In this document: positions 7,966 through 17,124 of the stretch, piece after piece
Layout: the number at the start of each line of letters is the position of its first letter
How positions within the stretch are numbered: the first letter of the stretch is position 1
NCBI RefSeq assembly: GCF_029714305.1
Contig: NZ_CP121647.1
Span: forward strand, 496,001-560,000
Length of the DNA: 64,000 nucleotides
Direction: 5' to 3'
From: Bradyrhizobium sp. CB3481
Lineage (GTDB): Bacteria; Pseudomonadota; Alphaproteobacteria; Rhizobiales; Xanthobacteraceae
Made by a program: the position numbers and the translations under genes
Notes under the pieces: generated by a model
What the model was told of the DNA's origin: nothing
The model's database searches: none
What the model saw: the letters and a program-made list of their open reading frames with translations, nothing else

Positions 7966-9450
7966 TTACTGCACGCCGTACTCGGCGAATTCCTTGACGA
8001 TATTCGGATCCATCGCCTTGGCGTTGTTGATGTCGAGGTCGCCTTCCGAAATCGAGCCGTTGCGCTTCTTGGCAAGGCCCCGGCCATATAGCGACGAGGT
8101 CAATCTGGGGTTGATCTTCAGAGCCGCATCGAAATCAGCAATTGCATTCTTGTTCTGGCCGTTCTTGAGATTGAGCAGGCCGCGGCTGTCGAGCGCGTCG
8201 ACGAAATTCGGCCGCAGCCGCAGCGCCTCGTTGCAATCCTTCAGCGCCGCCTGCAGGTCGCCGATCACGGTGCGCGCCCAGCAGCGGTTGTTATAGGCTT
8301 CGACGTCCTTCGGGTTCAGCCGCAGCGAATTGTTGAAGTCCTTGATGGCGAGTTCATAGAAGCCCTTGCTGGCGTAGACCTGCCCGCGCCGGTATAGCGC
8401 GGCCGCGTCATCAGGGTTCTCGTTGAGCTTGGCGTTCAGGCTTTTGATGGTCGGATCGTCGGCGAGCGCGGGCGCGGCCGGACTCGGGGGCTCCGCCGGC
8501 TTGGCCGGTGGCGGGGGTGCCGGAAGTGCGATGTCGGCCGGTTTGGTCGGCGCTGCAGGCGGTGGGGGCGGCGGCGCGGGCGCAGCCACCTGAGACGAGG
8601 GGGAAGGGGACGGTGCTGGCGGCGCGGGAGCTGGCGCAGGGGCGGGGGCTGGGGCAGCGACGACCGGAGGCGGCGGGCTCGCCGGGCGCGGGCCACTGCC
8701 GCTCGGGATAAAGGAGAAATCCTCGGCCAGTGACGAGGAAATCCACGGCACCTGCTCGCTGCGCGAGGCGCGGGTGACGCCGACGCGGGTGCGGTTCAAC
8801 GTTTCCTCCGCCGTCAGGTCGGGGGTGCGGATTTCCTTCAGCAGTTCGCGCACGAACAGGCTGCGGTCGCTGCCATTGTCAGAGATCACCGAGGACAGCG
8901 CGGCCGAATACATCACCAGCGTGCCGTTCGGCGCGATCACCGGCGCAAGGCCGGCGGAAAAGCTGCGGAAGCGCCGCTCGAACGGGTTGCGCCTGGAAGC
9001 GTCGATCAGCGCGATCTTGACGCCGGCGCCGCGGCTGTTGATCTCGCCGAGCACGGTCTCGAGGCTGAAGCCGTCGCGGCGCACGTCGGCCTCGGTCCAG
9101 ATCTGGGCGTCGACGGGGATCATGTAGCTCTGGCGGCTCGACTGCACGCCAAAGCCGGAGAAGAATATCAGCGCGACCGATCCGGGCTTGATCTTGCCGT
9201 AAAGGCGCTCAAAGGCGCGGCGCATCTGCTCGCTGGTCAGGTTCTCGCCGATATCGACGTTGAAGCCGTCGCGCTTGAGCTCGTCGGCGATGTCGCGCGC
9301 GTCGTTGATCGGCTCCTTCAGCGGCGCCTCGGCGTCGGGATATTTCGCGTTGCCGATCACCAGCGCATAGCGTTCGCCGGCGGCGAAAGACGGCGCGACC
9401 GAGGCGAGCGCGAAAAGCAATGCAAGGAGCAATACAAGGCGGATTTTCAT
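7966..9450 (-). CDS. Secreted caspase-fold pseudoenzyme with TPR repeats
   Basis: A 494-residue protein with a signal peptide (MKIRLVLLLALLFALASVAP...), a caspase/peptidase C14 domain (about 25-240), a Pro/Ala-rich linker of about 85 residues, and at least three TPR units to the end. The usual catalytic 'GHG' histidine is replaced (IFFSGFGVQ) and the usual 'DAC' cysteine is serine (LIDASRRNPF). The fold hallmarks (YALVIGNAKY, SYMIPVDAQ) are intact. It is therefore probably a non-proteolytic scaffold. A GTG seven codons upstream is possible, but the ATG at 9450 starts exactly at the signal peptide. Confidence 0.85.
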   Translation of the reverse strand: MKIRLVLLLALLFALASVAPSFAAGERYALVIGNAKYPDAEAPLKEPINDARDIADELKRDGFNVDIGENLTSEQMRRAFERLYGKIKPGSVALIFFSGFGVQSSRQSYMIPVDAQIWTEADVRRDGFSLETVLGEINSRGAGVKIALIDASRRNPFERRFRSFSAGLAPVIAPNGTLVMYSAALSSVISDNGSDRSLFVRELLKEIRTPDLTAEETLNRTRVGVTRASRSEQVPWISSSLAEDFSFIPSGSGPRPASPPPPVVAAPAPAPAPAPAPPAPSPSPSSQVAAPAPPPPPPAAPTKPADIALPAPPPPAKPAEPPSPAAPALADDPTIKSLNAKLNENPDDAAALYRRGQVYASKGFYELAIKDFNNSLRLNPKDVEAYNNRCWARTVIGDLQAALKDCNEALRLRPNFVDALDSRGLLNLKNGQNKNAIADFDAALKINPRLTSSLYGRGLAKKRNGSISEGDLDINNAKAMDPNIVKEFAEYGVQ

Positions 9451-9956
9451 AATGATGGCAGTCCAGATCACGGCAACCCAGCCAAAATAGCGCCGATACT
9501 AGCTCGCGCGGCGGGCGACCATACTCTACGGGTCCGGCATTATCAAACCGCCGCCGCACCCCCGTCAACTGATTGCGATCTCGTAATTAATTGCGACAAT
9601 TCACCGCGACAGAACCACAGTGGAGGAGGGAATAAAGCGCCCATTGTGGCTGCGCGGCAACGTGCGATCCCGGCTCGCGCAACCAGTTCCCCATCGAGCG
9701 GGGAAATCCTTTCGGTGCGGCCTCTTGGCCGCATGGTTGGCGAAAGCTCGCTGCCCGCCGCGATGCAAATTTCTGGCTTGAAGCCGCCGCCCGCAAATGC
9801 CGCGTCACTACCTGTGCGGGCGGTAATGTGACTGCTCTCACAGAGAGTGTTGCGCTGTCATATGGCCGTCATTCGCCTTCCGCGTTTGACCTTTGCGGAT
9901 GGCAATGGCTTGGTGGCGGGATCGGCCGCATCCAAACCAAGAAAAAAGTGACACCG
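9451..9956. other. Divergent intergenic region, 506 bp
   Basis: No supported gene is present. It separates the minus-strand caspase-fold gene from the plus-strand lactonase-like gene and should hold both promoters. It contains a short AT-rich patch near 9570-9600 with two direct copies of ATTGCGA. Frames here lack ribosome binding sites and recognisable products. Confidence 0.5.
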
Positions 9957-10763
9957 ATGGGAAACGCCTACGAAATCTACGCGCTGCGCTATGCGACGAT
10001 GTCGTCCCGCACCCCGCATCTGAATTTTCTCGTCCCCGATCCGCACGACACCACCGCGCAGGACCTCGATTATTTCGTCTGGCTTATCAGAGGGGGCGGT
10101 CGCGACATCCTGGTCGACACCGGCTTCAACGCCGAAGAGGCCAAGGCGCGCTCGCGCAAGCTTAACCTCAATCCGGTCGACGCGCTGAGGGATTTCGGTG
10201 TCGCCGCCGAGACGATCCACGACGTGATCGTTACCCATTTGCATTATGATCACGCCGGTAATCTCGATCGCTTCCCGAACGCGCGGTTTCATCTGCAAGA
10301 GCGCGAGATGAGCTACGCGACCGGCCGCTGCATGTGCAACGGCCTGCTCCGGCATCCGTTTTCGGTCGAGCACGTCACCACCATGGTGCGCCATGTCTAT
10401 GGGGACCGCGTCACCTTCCATTCCGGCGACGGCGAGATCGCGCCCGGCGTGACCGTGCACCGCGTCGGCGGGCACTCCGACGGATTGCAAGTGGTGCGGG
10501 TGGAGACGGCGCGGGGGCCGGTGGTGCTGGCCTCTGATGCCGCGCATTACTACGCCAATTTGCACAAGCGCAGCCCGTTTCCGATCGTCTACAATGTCGG
10601 CGACATGGCGCTGGGCTGGGAAACCGTCGAGCGCCTGGCCGGCCATCCCGACCGCTTCATCCCCGGCCATGATCCGATCGTGAGCGAGATCTACCCGCGC
10701 GCCAGCGACAACGTCGATGCCTTCGCGTTGCATCTGGCGCCCTCGCGATCGTTTGCGAAATAG
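9957..10763 (+). CDS. MBL-fold hydrolase, N-acyl homoserine lactonase-like
   Basis: A 268-residue metallo-beta-lactamase-fold protein close in length to AiiA/AttM-type lactonases. The metal-binding HxHxDH motif is intact (THLHYDHAGN), followed by the third histidine in GGHSDG, the bridging aspartate in LASDAAHYYAN and the last histidine in IPGHDP. The ATG at 9957 is chosen because the longer frame begins in non-coding spacer and the typical N-terminus starts here. The stop is 12 bp before the next gene, suggesting one operon with the dehydrogenase and RidA. The substrate could be a homoserine lactone or another lactone; the sequence alone cannot decide. Confidence 0.82.
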   Translation: MGNAYEIYALRYATMSSRTPHLNFLVPDPHDTTAQDLDYFVWLIRGGGRDILVDTGFNAEEAKARSRKLNLNPVDALRDFGVAAETIHDVIVTHLHYDHAGNLDRFPNARFHLQEREMSYATGRCMCNGLLRHPFSVEHVTTMVRHVYGDRVTFHSGDGEIAPGVTVHRVGGHSDGLQVVRVETARGPVVLASDAAHYYANLHKRSPFPIVYNVGDMALGWETVERLAGHPDRFIPGHDPIVSEIYPRASDNVDAFALHLAPSRSFAK

Positions 10764-10775
10764 GCGCGGCCGGGT

Positions 10776-11657
10776 ATGTCGGAATACAGGACCATCGGGT
10801 TCATCGGCCTCGGCGTGATGGGCGAACCGATCTGCCGCAATCTTACGAAGAAGAGCGGCAAGCGCGTGCTTGCCTTCGATCTGTCGCCGGAGCCATTGGC
10901 GCGATTGCGCACCGACGGTGCCGACGTCGCAGCCTCCGTTGCCGATGTCGTCAAGCAGAGCGAGCTGCTGTTCCTTTGCCTGCCCAGCGCCAGGCATGTG
11001 CGCGCGGTGTTCGAAGGCGAGGGCATTCTGAAGAACATCAGGAGCGGTCAGGTCGTCGTCGATCTCGGCACGTCCTCGGTCAGCCAGACCCGGGACTTTG
11101 CCAGGCAGTTGCAGGCAAAAGGCGCTGATTGGGCCGATGCGCCGATCGCACGCACGCGTCAGGCGGCGCAGGACGGCACGCTCAGCGTGATGGTGGGAAC
11201 GACGCCGGCGCGCTACGCCGTGATCGAGCCGCTGATACGCTGCTTCGCCACCGACGTCACCCATTGCGGCGAGGTCGGGGCCGGGCAGGTGACAAAAATC
11301 CTCAATAACATGGTGCTGTTCGAAACCGTCAACGCGCTCGCCGAAGCTGTTGCGGTGGCAAAGCACAATGGCGTCGATCCAAAACTGCTGCTGGATACCT
11401 TATCGAAAGGCTCGGCCGACAGCTTTGCGCTGCGTAATCACGGCATGAAGGCAATCGTGCCCGGCAATTTCCCGGAGCGTGCGTTCTCGACCGAATATGC
11501 GCTGAAGGATCTGTCCTACGCGCTGGAGCTTGCGACTGAAGCCGGATTGAAAATCCGCGGCGCGGAGCTGGTCGGCACCATCCTGCAGGAAGCGATTGAT
11601 GCCGGATCGGGCGATAATTATTTCCCCGTCATCGCGAAGCATATTGATAGGTTGTGA
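10776..11657 (+). CDS. NAD(P)-dependent oxidoreductase, 3-hydroxyisobutyrate dehydrogenase family
   Basis: A 293-residue beta-hydroxyacid dehydrogenase. The Rossmann motif is at residues 6-18 (IGFIGLGVMGEP), with the family loops LGTSS (substrate binding) and GAGQVTKILNN, which carries the catalytic lysine. Length matches the family (about 290). It follows the lactonase-like gene by 12 bp. Together with the hydrolase and RidA it suggests a small catabolic operon for a lactone or hydroxy-acid, but the substrate is not identifiable. Confidence 0.88.
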   Translation: MSEYRTIGFIGLGVMGEPICRNLTKKSGKRVLAFDLSPEPLARLRTDGADVAASVADVVKQSELLFLCLPSARHVRAVFEGEGILKNIRSGQVVVDLGTSSVSQTRDFARQLQAKGADWADAPIARTRQAAQDGTLSVMVGTTPARYAVIEPLIRCFATDVTHCGEVGAGQVTKILNNMVLFETVNALAEAVAVAKHNGVDPKLLLDTLSKGSADSFALRNHGMKAIVPGNFPERAFSTEYALKDLSYALELATEAGLKIRGAELVGTILQEAIDAGSGDNYFPVIAKHIDRL

Positions 11658-11661
11658 ACGT

Positions 11662-11743
11662 CGTCATTCCGGGATGGTCCGAAGGACCAGACCCGGAATC
11701 CCGAGATTCCGGGCTCGATGCTCCGCATCGCCCCGGAATGACG
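11662..11743 (-). repeat. REP-like palindromic repeat, family A copy 1
   Basis: An 82-bp element bounded by CGTCATTCCGGG and its complement, with inner hairpins containing GGTCCGAAGGACC and an ATTCCGGG arm. It is in the opposite orientation to copies at 17125 and 18524. It sits between the dehydrogenase and ridA. Confidence 0.85.
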
Positions 11744-11777
11744 GTACACTTTAGATAACCGCTAGCCGGAGACCATC

Positions 11778-12122
11778 ATGATCACGCGCTTTCCCGGGCT
11801 TACGCCGACCCGCAGCCGCGCCGTCGCGCATGATGACCTTGTTTTCACCGTGGCGGTTGCGCCCGATCCGGTCAGCCCTTCGATGTATGAGCAAAGCGTC
11901 AAGGCGCTCGGGCGTATCGACGAAAGCCTCGCGCTGTGCGGCACGGACAAGAGCAAAATCCTCTCGGCCATCGTCTATATCGCCGACATCAAGCAGAAGG
12001 CCGAGATGAATCGGGCCTGGGACGAATGGGTTGACCGCAACAATCCGCCGATGCGCGCCTGCCTCGGCGTCGATCTCGAACCGCCGCATATTGTGGAGAT
12101 CGTGGTGACGGCGGTGAAGTAG
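11778..12122 (+). CDS. RidA/YjgF family protein
   Basis: A 114-residue single-domain protein of the RidA (YER057c/UK114) family, which hydrolyses reactive enamine/imine intermediates. The family arginine is in PPMRACLGV, followed by the terminal strand (VEIVVTAV). It lies downstream of the dehydrogenase after a palindromic repeat and has its own leader. The particular subfamily is divergent (no standard glycine-rich RidA signature near the start), so the activity is inferred. Confidence 0.82.
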   Translation: MITRFPGLTPTRSRAVAHDDLVFTVAVAPDPVSPSMYEQSVKALGRIDESLALCGTDKSKILSAIVYIADIKQKAEMNRAWDEWVDRNNPPMRACLGVDLEPPHIVEIVVTAVK

Positions 12123-12140
12123 GGCACAGCTATCGCCCCC

Positions 12141-12260
12141 CGTCATTGCGAGGAGCGTAGCGACGAAGCAATCCATTTCTCCGCTTGCGGCGCGATGGAT
12201 TGCTTCGCGGAGCCTGTCATCGGGCGCGCATTCGCGCGACCCGTTGGCTCGCAATGGCGG
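12141..12260. repeat. REP-like palindromic repeat, family B copy 1 (degenerate)
   Basis: Begins CGTCATTGCGAG and contains two inverted copies of GAAGCAATCCAT / ATGGATTGCTTC. The right end reads GCAATGGCGG instead of GCAATGACGG, so it is worn. A cleaner copy is at 33464-33541. Confidence 0.75.
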
Positions 12261-12275
12261 GGAGAACGCCTCGTT

Positions 12276-12815
12276 TCAGTAAGCTTCCTTTGCGTCGGCC
12301 TCTTCGCTGGTCTGCACCAGATCGAGGCTCGCCTCGATCTTGCCGAGCAGCCGCGCAAAGTCCCTGCGCTCCTGTGCGGAAAGGCACGACAGGATCTCCT
12401 GCTCGCGGCGAAGCAGGCGCGGGATCAGCTCTTCATAAAGTGCCGCGCCCTTGCCGGTCAGTTGCAGGCGGAATTCGCGGCGGTCGTCGGCGTTCTCGAC
12501 GCGCTCGATGATCTGCCGCTTCAGCAGCGAGGTGACGGCGCGGCTGATGGTGGATTTGTGGGTGCGGGTGCAATCGGCGACGTATTGTGCACTGCAGGGC
12601 TCATGACGAAAACCGAGCGTCGCCAGCACACGCCATTCCGGAATGTCGAGCCCATAGCGCGCCGCGTACTCCGCCGACAGTGCGGAACTGACCTCCGCCG
12701 CCAGGCGGTTGAGCTGAAACGGCACGAACTTCAACAGGTCGAGCCGCGTCGCCTTTTTCGGCACGCTATCTTCCTGCGGACCGGCAGCCATTTCGCCTGA
12801 CATCGCCTTTGGCAA
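12276..12815 (-). CDS. MarR family transcriptional regulator
   Basis: A 179-residue winged-helix regulator. The MarR DNA-binding core spans about residues 55-130 (IPEWRVLATLG, then HKSTISRAVTSLLKRQIIERVENADDRREFRLQLT), including the wing aspartate-arginine pair. It is divergent from the flavin hydroxylase-hmgA-fahA genes with a 111-bp gap that holds a candidate operator. MarR proteins in such places usually repress an aromatic-acid pathway until the acid or its CoA ester binds; this role is inferred from position. An alternative start four codons in (12803) is possible. Confidence 0.88.
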   Translation of the reverse strand: MPKAMSGEMAAGPQEDSVPKKATRLDLLKFVPFQLNRLAAEVSSALSAEYAARYGLDIPEWRVLATLGFRHEPCSAQYVADCTRTHKSTISRAVTSLLKRQIIERVENADDRREFRLQLTGKGAALYEELIPRLLRREQEILSCLSAQERRDFARLLGKIEASLDLVQTSEEADAKEAY

Positions 12816-12860
12816 GAATCGCCTCGATTTGAGTTGCGCCCGGGCCGGCCCGGGGGTTAA

Positions 12861-12882
12861 GATAGTTGCAAGTGAGACTAAT
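12861..12882. promoter_or_regulatory. Candidate MarR operator
   Basis: An imperfect inverted repeat, roughly TAGTTGCA-AG-TGAGACTA, in the gap between the divergent MarR and hydroxylase genes. Its left part TAGTTGCAAGT occurs again, inverted, in front of the coxS-like gene (26019-26029). Confidence 0.4.
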
Positions 12883-12926
12883 TTAGCAGGGCCACAGGCT
12901 CTTGGCTAGTCGCAGGGTTGAGCCCC

Positions 12927-14540
12927 ATGGCGTCGACTAAAACCCAATTCGGCTATTGTCGCCACCCTGACCAGGACCGGGCGGGCGCTGATATCGCCGA
13001 ACACGCGGTTGTGGTGGTTGGCGCAGGCCCGATCGGACTGTCGCTGGCGATCGATCTGGCGCAGCGCGGGCAGGCGGTCGTGCTGCTCGACGACGCCGAC
13101 CGCATCGGCGAGGGCTCGCGCGCGATCTGCTTTTCAAAACGCTCGCTCGAATTCTGGGACCGGCTCGGCATTGGCCAGCGCATGGTCGACAAGGGCGTGG
13201 TGTGGAGCGTCGGCAAAATCTTTCACGGCGACTCCCAGCTCTACCAGTTCAACTTGCTGCCGGAGGAGGGCCACAAGCGGCCGGCCTTCATCAACCTGCA
13301 GCAATTCTATGCCGAGGCCTATCTGGTCGATCGCGTCGCGGAATTGCCGGCGATCGACCTGCGCTGGCGAAACAAGGTCACAGCGCTCGAGCCCCATAAC
13401 GATCATGTGGTGCTGACGGTGCAGACGCCGGACGGTCCCTACCGGCTCGCCGCGCAATATGTCATCGCCTGCGATGGCGCGCGGTCCGCGCTGCGGCAGA
13501 TGGTCGGCGCGGATTTTGCCGGCCAGGTTTTCGAGGACCAGTTCCTGATCGCCGATGTCAAGATGACGGCGGCGTTCCCGACCGAGCGCTGGTTCTGGTT
13601 CGACCCGCCATTCCATCCCGGACGTTCCGCGCTGTTGCACAAGCAGCCGGACGACGTCTGGCGCATCGACCTGCAGCTCAGTCGCTTTTCCGATCCGGCC
13701 GTCGAAAAGCTGCCGGAGAATGTGCGGCCGCGCATCGCGCGGATGCTCGGCCACGACAAGTTCGAGTTCGAATGGATCTCGCTCTACAAGTTCCAGTGCC
13801 GGCGGATGAACAAGTTCGTCCATGGCCGCGTGATCTTCGCCGGCGATGCCGCGCATCAGGTCTCGCCGTTCGGCGCACGCGGCGCCAATTCCGGGCTGGA
13901 GGATGCCGAAAACCTGGCGTGGAAGCTCGATCGCGTGCTGAAGGGCATCTCGCCCGAGGCGTTGCTCGAAAGCTATCACATCGAGCGCAGCGCAGCTGCC
14001 GACGAGAACATCCGCGAATCCACCCGCTCGACTGATTTCATGGCGCCGAACTCCCATCAGGAGGCGCGGTTGCGCAAGGCGGTGCTGTCGCTCGCCAAGG
14101 AAACCGAGTTCGGCAAGCGCATGGTCAATGGCGGCCGGCTTTCGACGCCCTCGATCTACGACACGCCGCTCTCCACCGCGGATGGCGATAGCTGGCGCGG
14201 CGGCCTGCGGCCAGGCGCCTCGATGGCGGATGCGCCGGTGTCAGGCCGCGGCGGCGAGCCGCTGTATCTGACCGACGCCTTCATCGGCGCTGGAACGGGA
14301 TTCACGTTGCTGGAGTTCAGCAATGGTGCGGGGCCGGAGCTGCCGGAAGGTGTGGGAACGATCCGGATCGGCGGCAACGATGGCCTTGCCGATTCGGCGG
14401 GACTTGCCGGCAAGCGCTACGATGCCGAACCCGGCACCGCCTACCTGCTGCGGCCCGATGGTTACGTCGCGGCGCGCTTCCGTCATCCGACGCGTGCGGC
14501 GCTGGATGCCGCGCTCGCCCGTGCCGCGGGCCAGATCTGA
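12927..14540 (+). CDS. FAD-dependent aromatic hydroxylase (MhaA/MhpA-like)
   Basis: A 537-residue class A flavoprotein monooxygenase. The FAD dinucleotide motif GxGxxG is at VVVVGAGPIGLSLA (about residues 27-40), the DG motif is in YVIACDGARSALR, and the GD motif is in VIFAGDAAHQVSPFGARG. A C-terminal thioredoxin-like tail of about 120 residues is typical of phenol-type hydroxylases. It heads an operon with DUF2783, an MBL protein, hmgA and fahA, so its product is probably homogentisate or a compound entering there; 3-hydroxyphenylacetate 6-hydroxylase is the best guess. ATG at 12927 is preferred over the TTG nine bases upstream. Confidence 0.8.
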   Translation: MASTKTQFGYCRHPDQDRAGADIAEHAVVVVGAGPIGLSLAIDLAQRGQAVVLLDDADRIGEGSRAICFSKRSLEFWDRLGIGQRMVDKGVVWSVGKIFHGDSQLYQFNLLPEEGHKRPAFINLQQFYAEAYLVDRVAELPAIDLRWRNKVTALEPHNDHVVLTVQTPDGPYRLAAQYVIACDGARSALRQMVGADFAGQVFEDQFLIADVKMTAAFPTERWFWFDPPFHPGRSALLHKQPDDVWRIDLQLSRFSDPAVEKLPENVRPRIARMLGHDKFEFEWISLYKFQCRRMNKFVHGRVIFAGDAAHQVSPFGARGANSGLEDAENLAWKLDRVLKGISPEALLESYHIERSAAADENIRESTRSTDFMAPNSHQEARLRKAVLSLAKETEFGKRMVNGGRLSTPSIYDTPLSTADGDSWRGGLRPGASMADAPVSGRGGEPLYLTDAFIGAGTGFTLLEFSNGAGPELPEGVGTIRIGGNDGLADSAGLAGKRYDAEPGTAYLLRPDGYVAARFRHPTRAALDAALARAAGQI

Positions 14541-14548
14541 GGTTTCTT

Positions 14549-14776
14549 ATGGCGCTATCGACCGCCTCGAACTTCGCCAAACCTGACGATGCATTCCGCG
14601 CCATCGTCGAGGCGCATCGCGGCCTGAGCGACGAGCAGAGCGCCGATCTCGACGCGGCGCTGGTCCTCGTGCTCGCCAACCATATCGGCGACATCGCCGT
14701 TCTGCAGGAGGCGATCGCGCTCGCCAAGCGGCGCATGCTCGACGCAGGCCAGCAGCAACAACAGCAACAGCAGTAA
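14549..14776 (+). CDS. DUF2783 small protein, possible hydroxylase coupling subunit
   Basis: A 75-residue, mostly helical protein of the DUF2783 type, 8 bp after the hydroxylase stop. It ends in eight glutamines encoded by a CAG/CAA run that may vary in length. Two-component 3-hydroxyphenylacetate hydroxylases (MhaAB in Pseudomonas putida) have a large flavoprotein plus a small coupling protein, and position and size fit that role here. That assignment is inference; I see no metal or cofactor motif in it. Confidence 0.7.
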   Translation: MALSTASNFAKPDDAFRAIVEAHRGLSDEQSADLDAALVLVLANHIGDIAVLQEAIALAKRRMLDAGQQQQQQQQ

Positions 14777-14797
14777 ACGAATTGTAGGAATGAATTG

Positions 14798-15766
14798 ATG
14801 GCCGAGAGCACCGCAAAGGGTTTTGCATCGACGACCGACCTCTCGGAGAAGAAGATCACCTTCTCCGAGATCGGCACCGACCTCTACGCGTTCACCGCCG
14901 AGGGCGATCCGAACTCCGCTGTTATCGTCGGCGATGACGGCTGCCTGGTGTTCGACGCCCAGTCGACGCCGGCGATGGCGAACAAGGTGATCGAGCGCGT
15001 CCGCACTGTCACCGACAAACCGATCAAATATGTCGTGCTGTCGCATTACCACGCCGTGCGCGTGCTCGGCGCGTCCGCCTACAAGGCGCAGGGCATCGTG
15101 GCCTCGGCCGAAACCTACCGGTTGATCGAGGAACGCGGCCAGCAGGATTGGGACTCCGAGTACGGCCGATTTCCCCGCCTGTTCCAGGATGCCGAGAGCA
15201 TTCCCGGCCTGACGTGGCCGACGCTGACCTTCGAAGGCGAGATGTCGATCTTTCTGGGCAAGCGCGAGGTGCGGCTGATGCAGCTCGGCGCCGGGCATAC
15301 GTCCGGCGATATCGTGGCCTGGGTGCCGGATGCCGAGGTGATGTTTTCAGGCGATCTCATCGAATATCACTCGGCCTGCTATTGCGGTGACGCGCATCTG
15401 CGCGAATGGCCCTCGACGCTGAATGAAATCCGCGCCTTCAATCCCAAGGCGATCGCGCCGGGGCGCGGCGATGCGCTCAAGGGTCTTTCGACCGGGCGCG
15501 ATGCAATCGCGATGACACGCGATTTCGTCACCTCGCTCTATGGCGCCGCCGAAAGCTCGGTCGCCAAGGGGCGCACGCTGAAAGAGACCTTTGCCGCAAC
15601 GCGCGAGGTGATGGACCCCAAGTTCTCCAGCTTCGCCATCTATGAGCACTGCCTGCCGTTCAACGTCTCGCGCGCCTTCGATGAAGCATCGGGCATCGAC
15701 GATCCCGTGATCTGGACTGACAAGCGCGACCGCGAGATGTGGGCCGCCCTGCAAGGAGGAGGATAG
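14798..15766 (+). CDS. MBL-fold hydrolase with altered metal motif
   Basis: A 322-residue metallo-beta-lactamase-fold protein in the homogentisate operon. The first motif reads [10 protein letters not shown]: the first two histidines of HxHxDH are kept but Asp and His are replaced by Val and Arg. Later ligand-region motifs ([19 protein letters not shown], and a CYCGDAH segment) are present. It may bind one metal or use another arrangement. The start is the ATG at 14798, one codon after an in-frame TTG. Its stop is 2 bp before the hmgA start, so the two are almost surely cotranscribed. The reaction is unknown. Confidence 0.82.
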   Translation: MAESTAKGFASTTDLSEKKITFSEIGTDLYAFTAEGDPNSAVIVGDDGCLVFDAQSTPAMANKVIERVRTVTDKPIKYVVLSHYHAVRVLGASAYKAQGIVASAETYRLIEERGQQDWDSEYGRFPRLFQDAESIPGLTWPTLTFEGEMSIFLGKREVRLMQLGAGHTSGDIVAWVPDAEVMFSGDLIEYHSACYCGDAHLREWPSTLNEIRAFNPKAIAPGRGDALKGLSTGRDAIAMTRDFVTSLYGAAESSVAKGRTLKETFAATREVMDPKFSSFAIYEHCLPFNVSRAFDEASGIDDPVIWTDKRDREMWAALQGGG

Positions 15767-15768
15767 TC

Positions 15769-17115
15769 ATGAACATCAACACCTCGCCGGATCAGATTAT
15801 CAGGAGCACCGCGCAGATCACGCCGGGATACATGTCCGGCTTCGGCAACAGCTTTGAGACCGAGGCCTTGCCCGGCGCGCTGCCGATGGGGCGCAACTCG
15901 CCGCAGCGCTGCGCCTACGGCCTCTATGCCGAGCAGCTTTCAGGCTCGCCCTTCACCGCGCCGCGCGGCACCAACGAGCGCTCGTGGCTCTATCGTATTC
16001 GCCCGTCCGTGAAGCATTCCGGCCGCTTCGAAAAGGCCGATGCCGGACTGTGGCGCACCGCGCCGTGCCATGAATATGAGTTGCCGATCGCGCAGCTGCG
16101 CTGGGACCCGGCGCCGATCCCGAAGGAGGACATGACCTTCCTGCAGGGCGTGCAGACCATGACGACGGCCGGCGACGCCAACACCCAGGCCGGCATGGCC
16201 GCGCATGTCTATCTCATCACCAAATCGATGGTCGACCAGCATTTCTACAATGCCGACGGTGAGATGATGTTCGTGGCGCAGCAGGGCAATTTGCGCCTCG
16301 TCACCGAGTTCGGCCGCATCGATATCGAGCCGGGCGAGATTGCGGTGATCCCGCGCGGCGTGAAATTCCGCGTCGAGATTCCGAACGGCCCCGCGCGCGG
16401 CTATCTCTGCGAAAACTATGGCGGCGCGTTCACGCTGCCGGAGCGCGGACCGATCGGCGCCAACTGCCTCGCCAATTCGCGCGACTTCCTGACTCCAGTC
16501 GCCTTCTATGAGGACAAGGACACACCGACCGAGCTTTACGTGAAATGGGGCGGCGCGCTGTTCAAGACCACGCTGCCGCATTCGCCGATCGACGTGGTGG
16601 CCTGGCACGGCAATTACGCGCCGTACAAATACGATCTTCGCACCTTCTCCCCGGTCGGCGCGATCGGCTTCGACCATCCCGATCCCTCGATCTTCACGGT
16701 GCTGACCTCGCCGTCGGAGACCGCCGGCACCGCGAATATCGACTTCGTGATTTTCCCGGAGCGCTGGATGGTGGCGGAGAACACCTTCCGGCCGCCCTGG
16801 TATCACATGAACATCATGAGCGAGTTCATGGGCCTGATCTACGGCGTCTACGACGCCAAGCCGCAGGGTTTTGTCCCCGGCGGCATCTCGCTGCACAACT
16901 GCATGCTGCCGCACGGCCCCGACCGCGAGGCGTTCGATCACGCCAGCAACAGCGAGCTGAAGCCGGTGAAGCTGACCGGCACCATGGCCTTCATGTTCGA
17001 GACGCGCTTTCCGCAGCGGGTCACAAAACATGCGGCGACGACCTCCGCGTTGCAGGATGACTACGCCGATTGCTGGAAGGGCTTGGAGAAAAGGTTCGAT
17101 CCGAACAAGCCGTAG
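15769..17115 (+). CDS. hmgA: Homogentisate 1,2-dioxygenase
   Basis: A 448-residue enzyme matching bacterial homogentisate dioxygenases in length and sequence. The start ([21 protein letters not shown]) is the family signature, and the iron-ligand region includes [15 protein letters not shown] with later [10 protein letters not shown]. It opens the homogentisate ring to maleylacetoacetate using O2 and Fe(II). A strong GGAGGAGG ribosome binding site lies just upstream of 15769, within the end of the MBL gene. The frame extends further upstream, but that sequence belongs to the previous gene. Confidence 0.97.
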   Translation: MNINTSPDQIIRSTAQITPGYMSGFGNSFETEALPGALPMGRNSPQRCAYGLYAEQLSGSPFTAPRGTNERSWLYRIRPSVKHSGRFEKADAGLWRTAPCHEYELPIAQLRWDPAPIPKEDMTFLQGVQTMTTAGDANTQAGMAAHVYLITKSMVDQHFYNADGEMMFVAQQGNLRLVTEFGRIDIEPGEIAVIPRGVKFRVEIPNGPARGYLCENYGGAFTLPERGPIGANCLANSRDFLTPVAFYEDKDTPTELYVKWGGALFKTTLPHSPIDVVAWHGNYAPYKYDLRTFSPVGAIGFDHPDPSIFTVLTSPSETAGTANIDFVIFPERWMVAENTFRPPWYHMNIMSEFMGLIYGVYDAKPQGFVPGGISLHNCMLPHGPDREAFDHASNSELKPVKLTGTMAFMFETRFPQRVTKHAATTSALQDDYADCWKGLEKRFDPNKP

Positions 17116-17124
17116 CGCTCTGTT

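Noticed and set aside
11662..11743. Possible insertion-sequence ends or MITE
   Set aside because: The element is a hairpin repeat with no target-site duplication and no transposase gene in the window.
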